Source: Gavia stellata (Eukaryota > Chordata > Aves > Gaviiformes > Gaviidae). Taken from it: DNA of 64,000 bases. Of this stretch, positions 27,711 to 39,589 are shown one piece after another (the stretch's first letter is position 1; every line of letters starts with the position of its first letter). The DNA lies in the NCBI RefSeq assembly GCF_030936135.1, contig NC_082619.1, forward strand, positions 8,187,208 to 8,251,207, given 5' to 3'. A model generated the notes under the pieces. It worked only from the letters and a program-made list of their open reading frames with translations. It had not been told where the DNA came from and searched no databases. A program made the position numbers and the translations under genes.

Positions 27711-28105
27711 TTTTTTCCCCCCCTATTTTCTATTTTTTCCCCTATTTTCTATTTTTTCTCTATTTTCTATTTTTCCCCTATATTTTTTCTCTGTTTTCTA
27801 TTTTTTCCCCTATTTTCTATTTTTCCTCTATTTTCTTTTTTCCATTTTCTTTTTTTCCACTATTTTCTATTTTTTCCTCTATTTTCTATTTTTTGCCATT
27901 TTCTATTTTTCCCTTATTTCTGTTTTTTCCCATTTTCTTTTTTTCCCCATTTTCTTTTTTTTCCTCTATTTTCTATTTTCCTCCTATTTTCTACTTTCCC
28001 CCCTATTTTCGACTTTCCCCCTATTTTCGACTTTCCCCCTATTTCCTACTTTTCCCCCTATTTTCTACTTTTTCCCCTATTTTCTATTTCCCCCCCTATT
28101 TTCCA
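27711..28105. repeat. 20-bp CTATTTTCTATTTTTTCCCC array
   Basis: About 20 units of TATTTTCTATTTTTTCCCC, with T-tracts returning every 19-21 bp. It is pyrimidine-rich with periodic A. Both forward frames are open and Phe/Tyr-rich as a result. Confidence 0.9.
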
Positions 28106-28800
28106 GCATCCTTCCACTGCCTCTTTCCAAAGGGAAGACCCCCGGCGAGCGAGGTCAATGAGTCGAACCCCCCTCCAGGTCTTATATTTTATTAGCCCCT
28201 TGATCAGCTTTTAAGAAATAATTATAAATAACTGTCTCAGAGATGGCGGGTGAGGGTCTCCCCTCCGGAGCATCCTGCATCCCGCATCCTCCATCCTCTC
28301 CCTGACCTGGCTCCTCCTTATGATTCGCCCACTTTAAATAAAATTATTAAAACAAAAAACCCCAAAATCTGGATTCTGAGTACAGTAACTTTGCTGGAGG
28401 AGTTAAAGAAAAATAAAGTAAATTTTTATTATTATTTATTATCTCAATCCCAAGAAAATCCCATTTATATAAAGCGCCCGGAAAGATCTTTTAATGCATT
28501 TATGTGCGGAAAATTGGTTTCTTTATATCTCAGTGCCAGATCCAACATCTCTTAACACCAGCAATTAATTAATTGCCATAAAAAAAAAAAATCAAAAGTA
28601 GGGCATTTTGTCAGGCGTCTCGACGCCGCGGCCACCCCTTTGTTTCACCTTAAAAAATAGCGTTTTCCGTGCATTTGGAAGTTGTTTGCTAGATGGAAGA
28701 GGGCCTTTTGGCAAATATTTAGCCCCCGGACGCTGTCGTGGCTTTAAGCGAATCGGTCTGTAAATTGGGGCGCTTTGTCAGCCTGGCGACAAAGAACAAA
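28106..28800. other. Unique sequence with candidate regulatory element
   Basis: Mixed sequence, with no gene. The right part (28560-28800) is described separately. Confidence 0.4.
28560..28800. promoter_or_regulatory. Candidate conserved noncoding element
   Basis: The block starts with GCAATTAATTAATTGC, a perfect 16-bp palindrome with two homeodomain cores. It continues through nonrepetitive sequence containing CCTTTGTTTCACC (SOX/TCF-like) and GACAAAGAACAAAC (SOX-like). No open frame. Possible enhancer. Confidence 0.33.
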
Positions 28801-29755
28801 CATAACGGTAATAAATAAGTAATAAATTAATAAGAACTAATAATTAAATAAATAAATAAGAAAGAAATAATAAGAAGAAATAAATAATAAACGCTATTAA
28901 ATAAATAATAAACTCTATTGGTGGGTCGCTTTAAATAAATAAATAGATAGATAGAAATAAATAATAAACTCTGTTGGTGGTTTGATTTAAATAAATAAAA
29001 AAGAGAAATTAATAATAAGAAAAAATAAAGAATAATAATAATAAATAATAAACTATATTGGTGGGCCATAATAAATAAATAAATAGATAGATAGGTAGAT
29101 AGATAGATAGAAAGAAAGAAAGAAATAATAAACTGTATCGGTGGGTTGTTTTAAATAAATAAATAAATAAAAAATACTAAGAAGAAATAAATAATAAATA
29201 ACTCAATTGGTGGGTCATTTAAAATAAATAAATAAGTAGATAGAAATAAATAATAAGAAGAAGTAAATAAGCAGAATATATAATAAATAATCAACTGTAT
29301 CAGTGGGTTGTGTTAAATAAATAAAAGAAATAAGCAGTCGTAAGAAATGAATAATAAATAATGAACACCATCGATGGGTCATTTAAAATAAAAAAATAGA
29401 TAGAAATAAATAATAAGAAGAAATGAATAATCAGAAGATATAATAAATAATAAACTGTATCGATGGGTTGTTGTAAATAAATAAATAAAAAGAAATAAAT
29501 AATCATAAGAAATAAAAAATAATATCAGCGGGTTATGTTAAATAAATAAATAAATAAAAGAAATAAATAATAACAAGAAATAAATAATAAACTATTGGTA
29601 GGTTATGTTAAATAAATAAATAAAAGGAAACAAGTAACAATAAGAACTAAATAATAAATAATGAACTCTATTGGTGGGTTATGTTAAATAAATAAATAAA
29701 TACGTAAATGAAATAAATACTAAAAAGAAACAAATAATAAATAGTAAACTCCATC
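28801..29755. repeat. AATAAATAATAA array with TTGGTGGGT punctuation
   Basis: A/T-rich tetranucleotide-like sequence (AAATAAATAAAT, GATAGATAGATAG) is interrupted about every 80-100 bp by a conserved word of the form AAACTCTATTGGTGGGTCATTT. That gives about ten copies of a long composite unit. No gene. Confidence 0.88.
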
Positions 29756-30280
29756 AGCGGCTTATTTTCCTTTGAGGATCTGGCGCGTAACAAAACGGGC
29801 AACATAAACCAGGATTAAGAGACGGGCTTCTAGGCGGGGGCTTAACCCAATTGAAGCCGGCTCAACTTTAGTCCTGACTTTAGTTCCCGGTGCTGCCCCG
29901 TCCGCCGCGTCCCCCCCCGGGTTTCAATAGGGCGGGTGGGTTTTAAAGCTGCTGGTGAGCAATGGGGCGAGGAGACGGCTTTATCTGTGATCCTAAATTT
30001 AAGGAAAATAGTTTTTGTTTAATATTCCAGGAGATGCGCCACTTCCCTCCCCGTCCCTCGCTTTTTCTGGGATAGGACCTAGGAAATCGTTGGATACCGA
30101 CCGCCTTCCCTTCTCCCCTTCGTTAGCGGGCTCCTTTGCAGCCCGCTCCCGCCAGATTCGGGGTTCGGCTGGCTCCCCGGGGCGCAGGGGGGACGCGGCG
30201 GCCGAGAGCTGCCGGGCTGGCGATGAGCCGGTAATTCAAGGCCGCCGCTCTCCCCACCTTCCCGCCTTGTGTCGGGGAGC
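29756..30280. other. Unique spacer
   Basis: About 520 bp of mixed, moderately GC-rich sequence. No gene is recognised. Confidence 0.4.
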
Positions 30281-33200
30281 CTGCTGCAGTTTTGAGGGTC
30301 CTCGTCCAGTTTTGGGGGTGCTCATCCAATTTTGGGGAGGCTGATGCAGTTTTAGGGATGCTCGTCCGATTTTGGGGATGCTGGTGCAATTTCTAGGGAT
30401 GCTGGTGCTATTTTGGGGATTCTCGTCCAATTTTAGGGATGCTCGTGCAATTTTGGGGGTGCTTGTGCAATTTTGGGGTTGCTCATGCAATTTTGGGGAT
30501 TCTCATCCAATTTTAGGGATGCTTGTGAAATTTTAGGGACGCTGGTGCAATTTCTAGGGATGCTGGTGCAATTTTGGGGATGCTCGTGAAATTTTAGGGA
30601 TTCTCATCCAATTTTGGTGACGCTGGTGCAATTTCTAGGGATGCTGGTGCAATTTTGGGGGTGCTTATCCAATTTTGGGGGATGCTGGTGCAATTTTGGG
30701 GGATGCTGGTGCAATTTTCGGGATACTCGTCCAAATTTAGGGATGCTCGTGAAATTTTGGGGATGCTGGTGCAATTTCTAGGGATGGTGGTGTAATTTTG
30801 GGGATTCTCGTCCAATTTTAGGGATGCTCGTGCAATTTTTGGGGACGCTGGCGCAATTTTTAGGGATACTGGTGCCATTTTGGGGGTGCTTATCCAATTT
30901 TGGGGGTGCTCATGCAATTTTGGGGATTCTTGTCCAATTTTAGGGATGCTCGTCCAATTTTGTGGATGCTGGTGCAATTTCTAGGGATGGTGGTGTAATT
31001 TTGGGGATTCTCGTCCAATTTTAGGGATGCTCGTGCAATTTTTGGGGACGCTGGCGCAATTTTTAGGGATACTGGTGCCATTTTGGGGGTGCTTGTCCAA
31101 TTTTGGGGGATGCTGGTGCAATTTTGGGGGATGCTGGTGCAATTTTCGGGATGCTCGTCCAAATTTAGGGATGCTCGTGAAATTTTGGGGATGCTGGTGC
31201 AATTTATAGGGAATGGTGGTGCAATTTTTGAGGTGCTTGTCCAATTTTGGGGATGCCGGTGCAATTTTTGGGATTCTCGTCCAATTTTAGGGATGCTTGT
31301 GCAATTTTGGGGACGCTGGTGCAATTTCTAGGGATGCTAGTGCAATTTATGGGTGCTGGCATGATTTTGGTGATGCTCGTCAAATTTTGGGGGTGCTTGT
31401 GCAATTTTGGGGATGCTCGTCCAATTTTGATGATGCTTGTCTGATTTTGGGGATGCTCGTCCAGTTCTGGGGATGCTGCAGTTCTAGGGATGCTGGTGCA
31501 GTTTTAGTGATGCCGGTGCAATTTTGGGGATGCTCATTCAATTTTGGGGATTCTCGTCCGATTTTGGGGATGCCCCTGCAATTTGGGGGATGCTCGTGCA
31601 ATTTGGGGGATGCTGGTGCAATTTTGGGGATACTCTTCCAGTTTTGGGGATGCTGCAATTCTAGGGCTGCTGGTGCAGTTTTAGGGATGCTCGTCCAATT
31701 TTGGGGATGCTGGTGCAATTTCTAGGGATGCTGGTGCCATTTTGGGGGTGCTCGAACAACTTTGGGGCTGCTCATGCAATTTTGCGGATTCTTGTTCGAT
31801 TTGGGGGATTCTTGTTTGATTTTGGGAATGCTCGTCCAATTTTGGGGATGCTCGTCCAATTTTGGGGATGCTGCAATTCTAGGGATGCTGGTGCAATTTT
31901 ATGGGTGCTGGCATGATTTTGGTGATGCTCGTCCAATTTTGGGGGGTGCTCATCCAATTTTGGGGGTGCTCGTGCAATTTTGGGTATGCTGTTGCAATTT
32001 TGGTGATGCTCATGCAATTTTTGGTGATGCTCGTGCAATTTTGGGGACGCTGGTGCAGTTTTTACAGATGCTGGTGCAATTTCTAGGGATCCTTGTGCAA
32101 TTTTGGGGATGCTCGTCCAATTTTGGGGATGCTCGTCCAATTTTGGGGACGCTGGTGCAGTTTTTACAGACGCTGATGCAATTTCTAGGGATGCTGGTGC
32201 AATTTTGGGGATGCTCGTCCAATTTTGGGGATTCTCATCTGTTTTTTGGGATGCTCGTGCAGTTTTGGGGCTGCTCGTGCAATTTTAGGGATGGTGGTGC
32301 AATTTTGGTGATGCTCGTCCAACTTTGGGGACGCTGATGCAATTTCTAGGGGTGGTGGTGCCATTTTGGAGGTGCTTGAACAACTTTGGGGCTGCTCATG
32401 CAATTTTGGTGATGCTTGTGCAATTTTGGGGATGCTCATGCTGTTTTGGGGATGCTGCAGTTCTAGGGATGCTGGTGCAATTTTATGGGTGCTGGCATGA
32501 TTTTGGTGATGCTCGTCCAATTTTGGGGGTGCTCGTCCAATTTTGGGTATGCTGTCGCAATTTTGGTGATGCTCATGCAATTTTTGGTGATGCTCGTGCA
32601 ATTTTGGGGACGCTGGTGCAGTTTTTACAGATGCTGGTGCAATTTCTAGGGATGCTGGTGCAATTTCTAGGGATGCTGGTGCAATTTTGGGGATGCTCGT
32701 CCAATTTTGGGGGTGCTCGTGCAATTTTGGGGATGCTCGTCCAATTTTGGCGATGCTTGTGCAATTTTGGGGATGCTCATGCTATTTCAGGGATGCTGCA
32801 GTTCTAGGGATGCTGGTGCAATTTTATGGGTGCTGGCATGATTTTGGTGGTGCTCGTCCAATTTTGGGGGTGCTCGTGCAATTTCTAGGGATGCTGTTGC
32901 AATTTTGGGGATGCTCTTCCAATTTTGGGGTCGCTGGTGCAGTTTTTACAGATGCTGGTGCAATTTCTAGGGATGCTGGTGCAATTTTGGGGATGCTCAT
33001 CCAATTTTGGGGGTGCTTGTGCAATTTGGGGGTGCTTATGCAATTTTGGGGATGCTTGTCCAATTTTAGGGATGCTCATCCAATTTTGGGGATGCTGGTG
33101 CAATTTCTAGGGATGCTGGTGCAAATTTGGGGATGCTCATCCAATTCTGGGCATTCTCGTCTGAATTTTGGGATGCTCGTCCCGTTCTGGGGCTGCTCGT

Positions 33201-33470
33201 GCAATTTTAGGGATGGTGGTGCAATTTTGGGGATGCTCATCCAATTTTGGGGATTCTCGTCCAATTTCCGGCATGCTCGTGCAATATTGGGGACGCTCAT
33301 CCAATTTTGGCAATGCTGCAATTCTAGGGATGCCGGTGTAGTTTTAGGGCTGCCGGTGGGATTTTAGGGATGCCGTTGCAGTTTTAGTGACGCTGGTGCA
33401 ATTTTGGGGATGCCGGTGCAGTTTTAGGGCTGCTGGTGCAATTTTGGGGCTTGCTGCTCCAATTTGCATG
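30281..33470. repeat. 20-21-bp mega-array (GATGCTCGTGCAATTTTGGG)
   Basis: The longest array in the window, about 3.2 kb and 155 units. Units are 20-21 bp of the form GATGCTGGTGCAATTTTGGG, with variants CTCGTCCAATTTT and GCAATTTCTAGG. Higher-order copies are visible: a block starting GGGATGGTGGTGTAATTTTG at 30781 recurs 203 bp later at 30984, and TGGGTGCTGGCATGATTTTG recurs near 31351, 31902, 32486 and 32829. Three 20-bp units make 60 bp, or 20 codons, so frames stay open on both strands (MLVQFWGCSSNFGD-like on plus, HPQNWTSIPKI-like on minus). Repeat frames show no start or splice signals pointing to a gene. Confidence 0.95.
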
Positions 33471-34365
33471 ACGCCGTTGCCGTTTTACCGACCCTTGTAC
33501 ATTTTTAGTCCTCCTCCTTCAGCTTTTGGGTGCGACTCCCCCCACACCAGTCCCTACCACGTCCATAATCCCCGTTTCCACTTCCCCCCCCCCGCCAACC
33601 TGTGTCCCCCCCCAATCCCACCCTTGCACCCGTCATTATCACCGCGTACCTTTCGCTCTTTTTAAGCATTTCAGCATTTTCTCCTCATCCTGGGAGCCCC
33701 CTCTTGCCCTTGGGGAGCTTTTCCTTCTATTTAACACAACCTTTTCCATTTTAATACCACCCGACGCTGCGCTAAATCATTCCCCCTTACCCAAACAACC
33801 TCAAAAATGGAGTTTGTTTTTTGTCCCCCCTTCCTCCCCTTTTAAAATTAACATCCCAGACAACTGAACTGAAGGACCCGGTGAGAATATTGATGCTAAA
33901 AACCCCAAATAAAAGGATTTAGTAGCATCTTTAACAGCAGAGCACCTGGAAAGTGGCCAAGGTTATCTCAAGGTATAGACATCAGGGGGAGCGTTATTTT
34001 CCCTGCAACCATTTATATTGGGATTTGGCTCGACGGGGAGAAGCCAGAGAAATTCCCAGCGCTGTTATCCCTGTGGGAATTAACGGGAGCTTTTTCACCC
34101 TGAATTTATTGTGCTCGGAGAGGGCCTTGGTGCAGAAGTTCTCCTGCACTCCTGTGATGAGTTGGGAAGGGCTCGGGGGTTTTTGGATTTGTTTTTTCCC
34201 TCGCTTCTTTAACGGTTACTCGCCAGGTCGTGATGGAGGCCGGCGCCGCAAGAGACTGAAACGCGCCCGAATCGGCATCCTGGCCTCTGCGTCGGGCGCG
34301 CTGAGCGTAGATCTGGGGAGCGATGGGGCTGGAAACCCCCCCAGGGTGGGATTTGCAAAACCCCC
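33471..34365. other. Unique spacer
   Basis: About 900 bp of mixed sequence between two arrays. The beginning still has GCCGTT-type remnants of the 20-bp unit. No gene is recognised. Confidence 0.4.
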
Positions 34366-35200
34366 TTAGCAAGACCCCCCTTAGCAAAACCCCCTCAGCA
34401 AAGACCCCCTTAACAAAGACCCCCTTAGCAAAGACCCCTTTAGCAAAGACCCCCTTAGCAAGGACCCCCTTAGCAAGACCCCCTTAGCAAAGACACCCTT
34501 ATCAAAGACCCCATAAGCAAGACGCTCTTAGAAAAGCCCCCTTAGCAAAGACCCCCTTAGCAAGACCCCATTAGCAAGACCCCCTTAGCAAAGACCCCTT
34601 TAGCAAGACCCCCTTAGCAAAGACCCCCTTAGCAAAGACCCCTTTAGCAAAGACCCCCTTAGCAAAGACCCCTTTAGCAAGGACCCCCTTAGCAAGGGCC
34701 CCCTTAGCAAGACCCCCTTAGTATGACCCCCTTAGCAATGACCCCGTTAGCAAAGACCCCCTTAGAAAAGCCCCTTTAGCAAAGACCCCTTAGCAAGACC
34801 CCCTTAGCAAGGACCCACTTAGCAAGACCCCCTTAGTATGACCCCCTTAGCAAAGACCCCATTAGCAAAGACCCCCTAAGCAAGACCGCCTTAGCAAGAC
34901 CCCTTAGCAAAGCCCCCTTAGCAAGACCCCCTTAGCAAGACCCCGTTAGCAAGGACCCCCTTAGCAAGACCCCCTTAGTAAAGACCCCTTAGCAGAGACC
35001 CCATTAGCAAGACCCCCTTAGCAAAGCCCCCTTAGCAGAGACCCCCCTTAGCAGAGACCCCCCCTTAGCAAGACGCCCTTAGCAAAGACCCCCTTAGCAA
35101 AGACCCCCTTAGCAAGACCCCCTTAGTAAGACTCCCTTAGCAAAGCCCCCTTAGCAGAGACCCCCCTTAGCAAGATCCCCTTCGCAACACCCCCTTCGCT
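34366..35200. repeat. 14-15-bp array (CCCCCTTAGCAAAGA)
   Basis: About 57 units of CCCCCTTAGCAAAGA or its 14-bp form lacking one A. TTAGCA recurs at 34571, 34585, 34600 and 34614. Variants include TTAGTA, TTAGAA and TTAGCAGAG. The mixed 14/15-bp length breaks long open frames, and no long frame is seen. Confidence 0.93.
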
Positions 35201-38084
35201 CATCCGCGCCACCCCAATGCCCACCTCGCCCCATCCACCCCACGTCCCGCCGCGGCCCCACGGAGTGGGGGGACTCATTTCCCACCCCGTACCATCGCTG
35301 CCCCTCTGCAGGGGGGAACCCCTGGCCCCGCTCCAGCGCCCGGCCGGGACACACAGCACCCTTCAGCCAACCAGACAGAATTCAACCCTTTGTTTCCTGT
35401 TCTCCGGCTCGACTTTGCGAGGCCGGAGACGCTCAACAAGCCCCTCTTTGTGCTAATTTAATTAATCGCCGGGGCTGAGGGCAGCGGGGATGAGACACGC
35501 CGGCTATAAATACCTGCTTTTTTTTCTGGGGGGGGGATGCACGGTGGTGTTTAGCCCGGCGGCGATCAAACCTAAATCTAATTAAATTAAATTTAATTCT
35601 AATTGACATATAATAAAACCCGATTGATTGATTGATTTGTAATAGATAATCATGTGTTGATTGCTTTTGAATATAAAATTATTGATGGATTGATTTATAA
35701 ATCACGCAGGAGAGCGGAGCGAGCGTTGGGCACGCGGCCTCTTCCCCGTCGCGTTTTTGGGGGTGGAAACCGGTCGTTGCCCCATCCGCCAGCAAGCTGC
35801 GAGCTGGCCATCGACCCGCTCGGAGACTCACAAAGAAAACAGAACTTTTCCGACGGGATTTAAACATCCCAGCGCGCCGGACGATGGCGATTTCCAGGGA
35901 AAACCACCCCTCGGATACGGGCGCGCGCTCCCGGCGCGCTTTCCGTGAGCATTCGAGGGCGCGAGCGTCGCGGTTGCTCTGATTCCTGGAAAAATCTTTG
36001 CCCTGGGGCTGGGGTTTTTTTTGGTTATAACACGGATTTCGAACTTTATGTCCCGTTTGCAAGCGAGGAAAGGAAATAACGTGGAGGTGAGTTCTCTAAA
36101 GCCGCATAAATAGAGGCAAAAAGAACTCTGAGATTTGCCGCCGAGCGAGTTTTAGCTGCCAAAAGTGACTTTTAATCTCCCGTGCGAGATGCAAACGATT
36201 TTTCCAGCTGATAAAGGATAATTTTCAATCAAGAGATGAAAATTTTAGTGAAATTCTCTTAATGTATAATGTAATTTATGTAATATGACATTATTTAAAA
36301 TAATAATAATAATAATAATAATAATTATCATCATCATCATCATCATCATCGCCAGAGAGTGGGAGGATGGGGATAATCCTAAATTAGCGATTTTTGGCCC
36401 CAAACAGCAAAAATCCCCATTGGCCTCGCTGCGGGCAGCAAATAAGAAAAAAAATAAATAAATCAGCGAACACTGATTTTTCCAACGATTTTTGCAACGT
36501 TGGCACACGGAGAAGCCCACCTTTGCCGCCGCTTTGGGTAAAAAAACCCAAAGGGGACCAATCCTGCCGGGAGAGTGATGACTTTTAGTTAGTTTTTTAT
36601 AATTTTGGTGGGAAAACTTCCCAAATCAGGGTAAAAATCCCCCCAATCCCGCTGGGATCCCAAGCTTCGGATCTCAGCAGCATCTTTGAGGTGGGTGTAC
36701 TTTTAATTAATGAGATTTCCAGATAGCTGCTGAAATCCAAAGCATTTTCACCCTCAGCACGCTTTTATTCTCCTTCCTGTGAACAACCTAAAATAAGAAA
36801 AATCGTTATTATCAATTATTTGGGTGTCTGCGTTATTCTCGTTAACGTCTGTATTTCTATTCCCTTTAAGACGGGGGAGCGGTCGCCCGGTTATTTTAGG
36901 GATGCGGGGCCGTTGTCACATGAAACGAAGGGAAATTGTGGGTGAAACGAGATCTCATCTTAAAAATAGCCGCTTTACGGCGCGGCCCTGCAATCTCCCG
37001 GCGAGGCCGGATTCTGCACCGCGAACCTCGACCGTCGTGTAGCGCGGCCGGTCCGGCGCATCCCTTGCTTCTATCCCGGCTTTATTTAACGAGCGACCGC
37101 TCGCTCCTCGGTTTTTGCGTTGGGAGGGATGAAAACAGCTTGTGGCCACGATTGCCATTGAGTTTTCCGTATGGATAGCCTGAAGCCTTGTGAGAAAAAT
37201 CCGGGAATTGAGTATATCCGTGCTTGGTGCTTATTTTTCCCTCTGTGCGCGGGGAGCTGGAGCATCCCGGACCATCCTTGGTCCAGCCCGCAATGATCCC
37301 TCATCCCCATCCTCCTCCAGCCCCAAGTGGCTCCTCAACAGCAGGAACATTTTTTAATAATTATCCCCCCCCTGGCATTTTTAGGGGAAAAAAATTGGGA
37401 TTTTCCCAGAGGAAAATCGTCGGAGGGGAGCCATCCCGAAGCTGGAGATAGGGATCACAGCCTGGTTTTGGGATGCTGTCAGGGAGCGCATTCCTGCATT
37501 ACCAGTATGATTTGGGACATGAATAAAATCCACTGGTTTTTACTGGATTTTTTGTCTCCGGGGTGGTGTAGTTTCAGTGGAAAAGACGGATTTTTTTCCT
37601 GGCACCTATTTTAGGTTTTGAAAAGCGCTGGTGACGTCCGCGGGGTTGCGGCGTCTGTGTTTATACAACTTCGTATAAATACTCTGCATCCGCTTTTAAT
37701 CCCAGTTTTCCTGGAATTAAGGCTTTTGCTCGCGCCCAAACTTTCCCGGGCAAAAGTTTTTTGCGTCGCGGGTTTTTTTTTTTTTTTTTAATCCAAAGGG
37801 AAAGTTTGGGATGCACCTCCTCCCCGTCCCTCTCCGCTGGAAACGGGGATGTTCGTACACTTGGTTTTTCATCCCAGGGTGGGCAAAAATCCTGAAATAA
37901 TGAAGTTCTTATTGGGATGAAGCAGGGCTGGGGAAAGGGTTGGATGGGAGATACTGAAAATAGGGATTGGGAATCCCTGGACGGTGTGGCTGTGGTTCTG
38001 CCGGCTCGCTGGGGTTGGCGGTGTGTTAGAGGTTCGGGTGGGGTTTTCCCCCCCGATGTGGCAGGGGAATTGTTGAGTTGTTCT
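35201..38084. other. Unique sequence with small microsatellites
   Basis: No gene is supported over about 2.9 kb. It includes TGATTGATTGATT (about 35624-35636), a compound trinucleotide repeat at 36299-36351 and T-runs near 37771-37789. The CpG-rich patch 36850-37140 has open frames on both strands but no recognisable peptide. Confidence 0.4.
36299..36351. repeat. Compound (ATA)n(ATC)n microsatellite
   Basis: About nine ATA/AAT units are followed directly by about nine ATC units on the plus strand. A single base change followed by slippage would explain the switch. Confidence 0.93.
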
Positions 38085-38930
38085 TTCTTGGGGGGGGGGG
38101 GGGGGGTGGGGGGGAGAAAAAGAGAAAAGGAAATTGGTAAAAAAAAAGGAAAGAAAGAAAAAAGAAAATGAAAAAAGGAAAGTTGGAAAAAAGAAACAAG
38201 AGAATAGAGAGGAAAAGAAAATGGGAAGAACAAGAACAAAGAAGATAAAAATTAGAAAAAGGAAAATTGTTAAAAAAAGAAAAAAGTTAAAATGATAATG
38301 AATAGAAAAAAGAAAATTGGAAAAAAGAAAAACAGAAAAATTGGGAAAAAAATTGGTAAAAAAGGAACAGAAAGAAAAAAGATAATAAAAAAGGAAAATT
38401 GGAAAAAAAGAAAAAGAAAAAAGAAAATGGGAAAAAGAAAAAAGATAAAAATAAAAAAAATTGGTAAAAAACCAAAATTGGTAAAAAAAAAAAAGTTAAG
38501 CGATAATAAATAGAAAAAAAATGGTAAAAAAAAGAAAATAAAAAGCAAAAAGAAAATAGGTAAAAAAAGGAAAAGAAAGAAAAAAGATGATAAAAAAAGG
38601 AAAATTGGAAAAAAAGAAAAAGAAAAGAAAAAAGAAAATGGGAAAAAAAAATAAAAATAAAAAAAGAATTGGTAAAAGAAAAAAGTTTAAAAGATAAGAA
38701 ATAGAAAAAAGAAAATTGGGAAAAAAAAGAAAAAGAAAAAAGAAAATGGGAAAAGAGATAAAAATTGAAAATAGAAAATTGGTAAAAAAAGAAAAAGTTT
38801 AAAAGGTAATAAATAGAAAAAAGACAATTGGAAAAAAGAAAATAAAAAGAAAAAAGAAAAATAAAAAAATTTTACATTTTAAAAAAGAAAAGAAAAAGAA
38901 AAAATAATAATAAAGCAAATGGAAAAACTA
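38085..38930. repeat. Polypurine tract (GGAAAATTGGAAAAAAG)n
   Basis: It begins with a G-run (38090-38112) and continues as almost pure A/G on the plus strand, with GGAAAATTGGAAAAAAGAAA-type units and occasional GATAATAAATAG inserts. It is the strand mirror of the polypyrimidine tract at 26.5-27.1 kb. No gene. Confidence 0.9.
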
Positions 38931-38934
38931 ATTA

Positions 38935-39585
38935 CAAAAAGAAAATACAAAGATACTCCCCCCAGCTTTGGGCAGAGCCCCAACAAGGCGTTTTCCAGTG
39001 CCTCTCCCCTCCGGCCACCTCTGCGCTTCCCGAGGCCGGCCCTGCAGAAAGGCTCCCTGCTCCCGCGGGATGCTGGCGGCTCTTCCCCCCCGGCCTCCCG
39101 GGGCAGCCACCCCTCCCTCCTCCCTCTCTCCGCTCACCTCCCCAAAATCTTCCTGCTCCAGAGGGCGGCGGGGGCTCGGGCAGAGCGCGACCCGTGCCCT
39201 GCATGATGGACGGCGCCGTAGGCGACTCCCGTATGGAGCAAACCCCCTCGGCATTCCATTATCCTATTAGTTTCAAAGCTGGTATTAAGTGGACATGATT
39301 TCTTCCCACGGACCATTAATTTTGCTTTATTACTGGCCTGATGGCCATTACCCGTTTTCTTTTTCCCCCCGCCAGCGCCTTCCCCCATTAGCTTTGTACA
39401 ATTAGCAAAACGCGAGCCGTTAACACGGCGCGGGGGGCTGCGGCGGTGATTTCGGGATGCTCCGACGCCGACGAGGCATCCCGGGAGCTGCCTTGGGTAC
39501 CCCGGCAAGGGTTTGCATCGCCTGCTCCTCGCGGGATTTCGGGGTGCGAAGCCAGAAGGTTTGCGGTGCTGCTCACCGCCCGGAT
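38935..39585. other. Unique island, GC-rich left half and AT-richer right half
   Basis: 38935-39235 is CpG-rich, with open frames on both strands but no recognised peptide. 39240-39420 is listed separately as a candidate regulatory element. 39430-39585 leads into the next array. Confidence 0.4.
39240..39420. promoter_or_regulatory. Candidate conserved noncoding element
   Basis: Dense homeodomain-type words occur within 180 bp of otherwise complex sequence: CATTATCC, CTATTAGTTT, CCATTAATTTTGC, CCATTAGC and ACAATTAGC. The texture is unlike the surrounding repeats and resembles a developmental enhancer; conservation is untested. Confidence 0.38.
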
Positions 39586-39589
39586 TGGC

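Noticed and set aside
38935..39235. GC-rich block as a possible exon or second CpG island
   Set aside because: Open on both strands because of GC content, without convincing splice sites at its edges or a known peptide.
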